64,000 bases of DNA, taken from contig NZ_JAKIUR010000009.1 in assembly GCF_021647475.1 (NCBI RefSeq), positions 1 through 64,000 of the forward strand. Reading direction: 5' to 3'. The translations under genes and the position numbers were made by a program. Position 1 is the first letter of the stretch; every line of letters begins with the position of its first letter. Source of the stretch: Lutibacter sp. Lineage in GTDB: Bacteria; Bacteroidota; Bacteroidia; Flavobacteriales; Flavobacteriaceae. Shown here piece by piece: positions 62,301-64,000 of this stretch. Below the pieces are notes generated by a model. It worked only from the letters and a program-made list of their open reading frames with translations. It had not been told where the DNA came from and made no database searches.

Positions 62301-62319
62301 CCCTAATAAGATATTATAC

Positions 62320-63135
62320 ATGGATAAGTTAAGAGAAATTATAGAGAAAACTTGGGATAATAAAGATTTATTAAAAAATGAAGTATCTCAAAACGCAATA
62401 CGAAAAGTTGTTAATTTATTAGATAGCGGTGTTTTAAGAGTCGCAGAGCCCGTAGCTGATGGTTGGCAAGTAAACGAATGGGTGAAAAAAGCTGTTGTTA
62501 TGTATTTTCCAATTCAAAAAATGGAAACTATGGAAGTTGGAATTTTTGAATATCACGATAAAATTTCATTAAAAACAGGGTATAAAGAAAAAGGGATTCG
62601 TGTTGTACCACCTGCAGTAGCACGTTATGGCTCTTACATTTCTAGCGGAACTATTTTAATGCCAAGTTATATAAATATTGGTGCTTATGTTGATAAAGGA
62701 ACTATGGTAGATACTTGGGCAACGGTTGGTAGTTGTGCCCAAATTGGTAAAAATGTACATTTAAGTGGTGGAGTTGGTATTGGTGGAGTTTTAGAGCCAT
62801 TACAAGCCGCACCTGTAATTATTGAAGATAATGCTTTTATAGGATCTCGTTGCATTGTTGTTGAAGGAGTTCATATAGAAACTGAAGCCGTTTTAGGTGC
62901 AAATGTTGTGTTAACAGCATCAACAAAAATTATTGATGTTACGGGTAATAAACCTATTGAAATGAAAGGAAGAGTTCCAGCACGCTCGGTAGTAATACCA
63001 GGTAGTTATAAAAAACAATTCCCTGCAGGAGAATTTAATGTTCCTTGCGCAATGATTATTGGGAAAAGAAAAGAAAGTACCAATAAAAAAACTTCTTTAA
63101 ATGATGCGTTAAGAGAGAATGATGTAGCTGTTTAA
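62320..63135 (+). CDS. dapD: 2,3,4,5-tetrahydropyridine-2,6-dicarboxylate N-succinyltransferase
   Basis: A 271-residue trimeric enzyme of lysine and diaminopimelate synthesis. It begins MDKLREIIEKTWDNKD, and residues about 100-240 form the left-handed beta-helix of hexapeptide repeats (GTILMPSYINIGAYVDKGTMVDTWATVGSCAQIG), with the CoA-binding GVGIGGVLEPLQAAPVIIEDNAFIGSRC segment. Length matches E. coli DapD (274). It is transcribed alone, away from the ruvX cluster. Confidence 0.96.
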   Translation: MDKLREIIEKTWDNKDLLKNEVSQNAIRKVVNLLDSGVLRVAEPVADGWQVNEWVKKAVVMYFPIQKMETMEVGIFEYHDKISLKTGYKEKGIRVVPPAVARYGSYISSGTILMPSYINIGAYVDKGTMVDTWATVGSCAQIGKNVHLSGGVGIGGVLEPLQAAPVIIEDNAFIGSRCIVVEGVHIETEAVLGANVVLTASTKIIDVTGNKPIEMKGRVPARSVVIPGSYKKQFPAGEFNVPCAMIIGKRKESTNKKTSLNDALRENDVAV

Positions 63136-63306
63136 ATGCTTTTGAAATCATTTTATCTTAGTTAGCTGCTTAGCTGTATACTAAATGGATATTTTTTTCA
63201 ATATTTAACCAGCTTCTTTTTTTATGTAAATAATCTAATTATTTAAATTTCTTATTAGTTAACTAACTTGAAAATACTATTTTTGTAGTCTGAGTTACAC
63301 TATTTT

Positions 63307-64000
63307 ATGAAGTTTTTAATATATATATCGCTTGAATATGGTTTCCCGATTGTGAGACCATTACAAGTTGAAATTCTAAAGCGAGGCTATAAAGTAGCTT
63401 GGTATATTGAAAATGAAATAAGTAAGCGAAAGTTAAAACTTTCAGAAAAATTATTAAATACAGTGAAAGAAGTAATGGATTTTAAGCCAGATGCAGTTTT
63501 GGTTGCCAGTAATGAAGTTCCTCACTTTTTCCCAGGAATTAAAGTGCAATTATTTCATGGATTTAGTGTCAATAAAAGAACAAAAGATAAAGGTCATTTT
63601 AGAATTAGAGGTTTTTTTGACTTATACTGTACGCAAGGTCCATCTACAACTACTTATTTTAAAGAATTAGAAATAAAATACAAGTATTTTAAAGTTGTTG
63701 AAACCGGTTGGTCTAAAGTTGATGTTTTGTTCCCAGTTCTTAAAAAAATAGTAACTAGTAAACCTACTATTTTTATAGCTTCTACATTTACTGAAAGATT
63801 AAGTTTGGCACATAATTCAGCAGTTTTTAAAGAACTAGTATCGTTAATTGAAAGTGAAGATTGGAATTGGATTGTGAATTTACATCCTAAAATGGATGCG
63901 AAAATTGTAAACAAATTTCAACAATTAAATAGTTATAAAAATGTAAAGTATCTTCCTTTTTTAGAGGATTTAGAGCCTTTAAAACAAGCCGATGTAATGT
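63307..64000 (+). CDS. CDP-glycerol glycerophosphotransferase-like protein (3' end outside window)
   Basis: From ATG 63307 the frame is open for 231 codons to the window edge. It begins MKFLIYISLEYGFPIVRPLQ. The segment VQLFHGFSVNKRTKDKGHFR corresponds to the HG loop of TagF/TagB-like transferases, CTQGPSTTTYF is the typical FxTxS-like middle, and WNWIVNLHPKMD is the conserved helix-strand before the second catalytic His. These enzymes use CDP-glycerol-like donors on surface polymers. The -7 element TATTTTTG (63278-63285) lies upstream. Full identity needs the missing end. Confidence 0.82.
   Translation, partial: MKFLIYISLEYGFPIVRPLQVEILKRGYKVAWYIENEISKRKLKLSEKLLNTVKEVMDFKPDAVLVASNEVPHFFPGIKVQLFHGFSVNKRTKDKGHFRIRGFFDLYCTQGPSTTTYFKELEIKYKYFKVVETGWSKVDVLFPVLKKIVTSKPTIFIASTFTERLSLAHNSAVFKELVSLIESEDWNWIVNLHPKMDAKIVNKFQQLNSYKNVKYLPFLEDLEPLKQADVM

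Noticed and set aside
1..64000. tRNA or rRNA genes
   Set aside because: I saw no cloverleaf with a TTCGANTC-type arm or rRNA-like sequence; a tRNA scan would settle this.

Overview
This window is AT-rich chromosomal DNA from a member of the Bacteroidota, almost certainly a Flavobacteriaceae-type organism. The evidence is a type IX secretion sorting tail on a subtilase, a TonB-dependent receptor with an N-terminal carboxypeptidase-like regulatory domain, TAnnTTTG promoter elements with TTG about 19 bp upstream, a CarB without the C-terminal regulatory domain, a DUF5606 protein, and the TAA/AT-biased codon use. A [NiFe] hydrogenase and a pyruvate:ferredoxin oxidoreductase suggest a facultatively anaerobic or fermentative lifestyle. 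The genus cannot be fixed from the sequence.

Layout. 1-330: left end of an IS110-family element (transposase running off the window, with a structured leader that is a good bridge-RNA candidate), abutting a truncated dispersed repeat. 331-7165: housekeeping and peptidase genes (hydrolase, M48 protease, MFS, LhgO, YjbQ, M1 peptidase) and a 152-bp MITE with a perfect 8-bp target duplication. 7269-12167: Ralstonia-type NAD-linked group 3d hydrogenase operon hoxF-hoxUY-hoxH-hoxW, in which HoxU and HoxY are one polypeptide. 12435-21227: TonB receptor, small His-rich protein, DUF2892 protein, PII-like protein and a complete RND tripartite efflux system, all on the same strand and upstream of the hydrogenase. 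21351-24080: terC pseudogene, small lipoprotein, purB, a 40-residue membrane protein. 24145-37166: mixed genes including a haem-binding cytochrome-like protein, mnmA, a T9SS-sorted subtilase, a lytic transglycosylase, mtaB and a peptide-binding lipoprotein preceded by a gene remnant. 37219-47907: kup, a repeat-truncated gene remnant, yidC, pyrG, a dienoyl-CoA reductase-like SDR, rpmH and carB. 48259-53488: nifJ, a HEPN protein and a GlmU-like protein. 53648-55782: sigma factor, putative anti-sigma factor and DUF4097-like protein. 56018-64000: lon, then SDR, mazG, DUF5606, def and ruvX on the minus strand, dapD on the plus strand, and the start of a CDP-glycerol glycerophosphotransferase-like gene.

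How the genes fit together. PFOR would yield reduced ferredoxin from pyruvate and the Hox enzyme would exchange electrons between NAD(H) and protons/H2. The TonB/His-rich/RND block beside the hydrogenase may handle a metal, nickel being an attractive but unproven guess. No hyp maturation genes are in the window, so they must lie elsewhere. Intergenic spaces carry many small dispersed palindromic repeats, and four decayed or remnant loci (terC, a monooxygenase start, a STAS-like fragment, the IS110-interrupted repeat) show recent genome rearrangement. No rRNA, tRNA or CRISPR array was seen.
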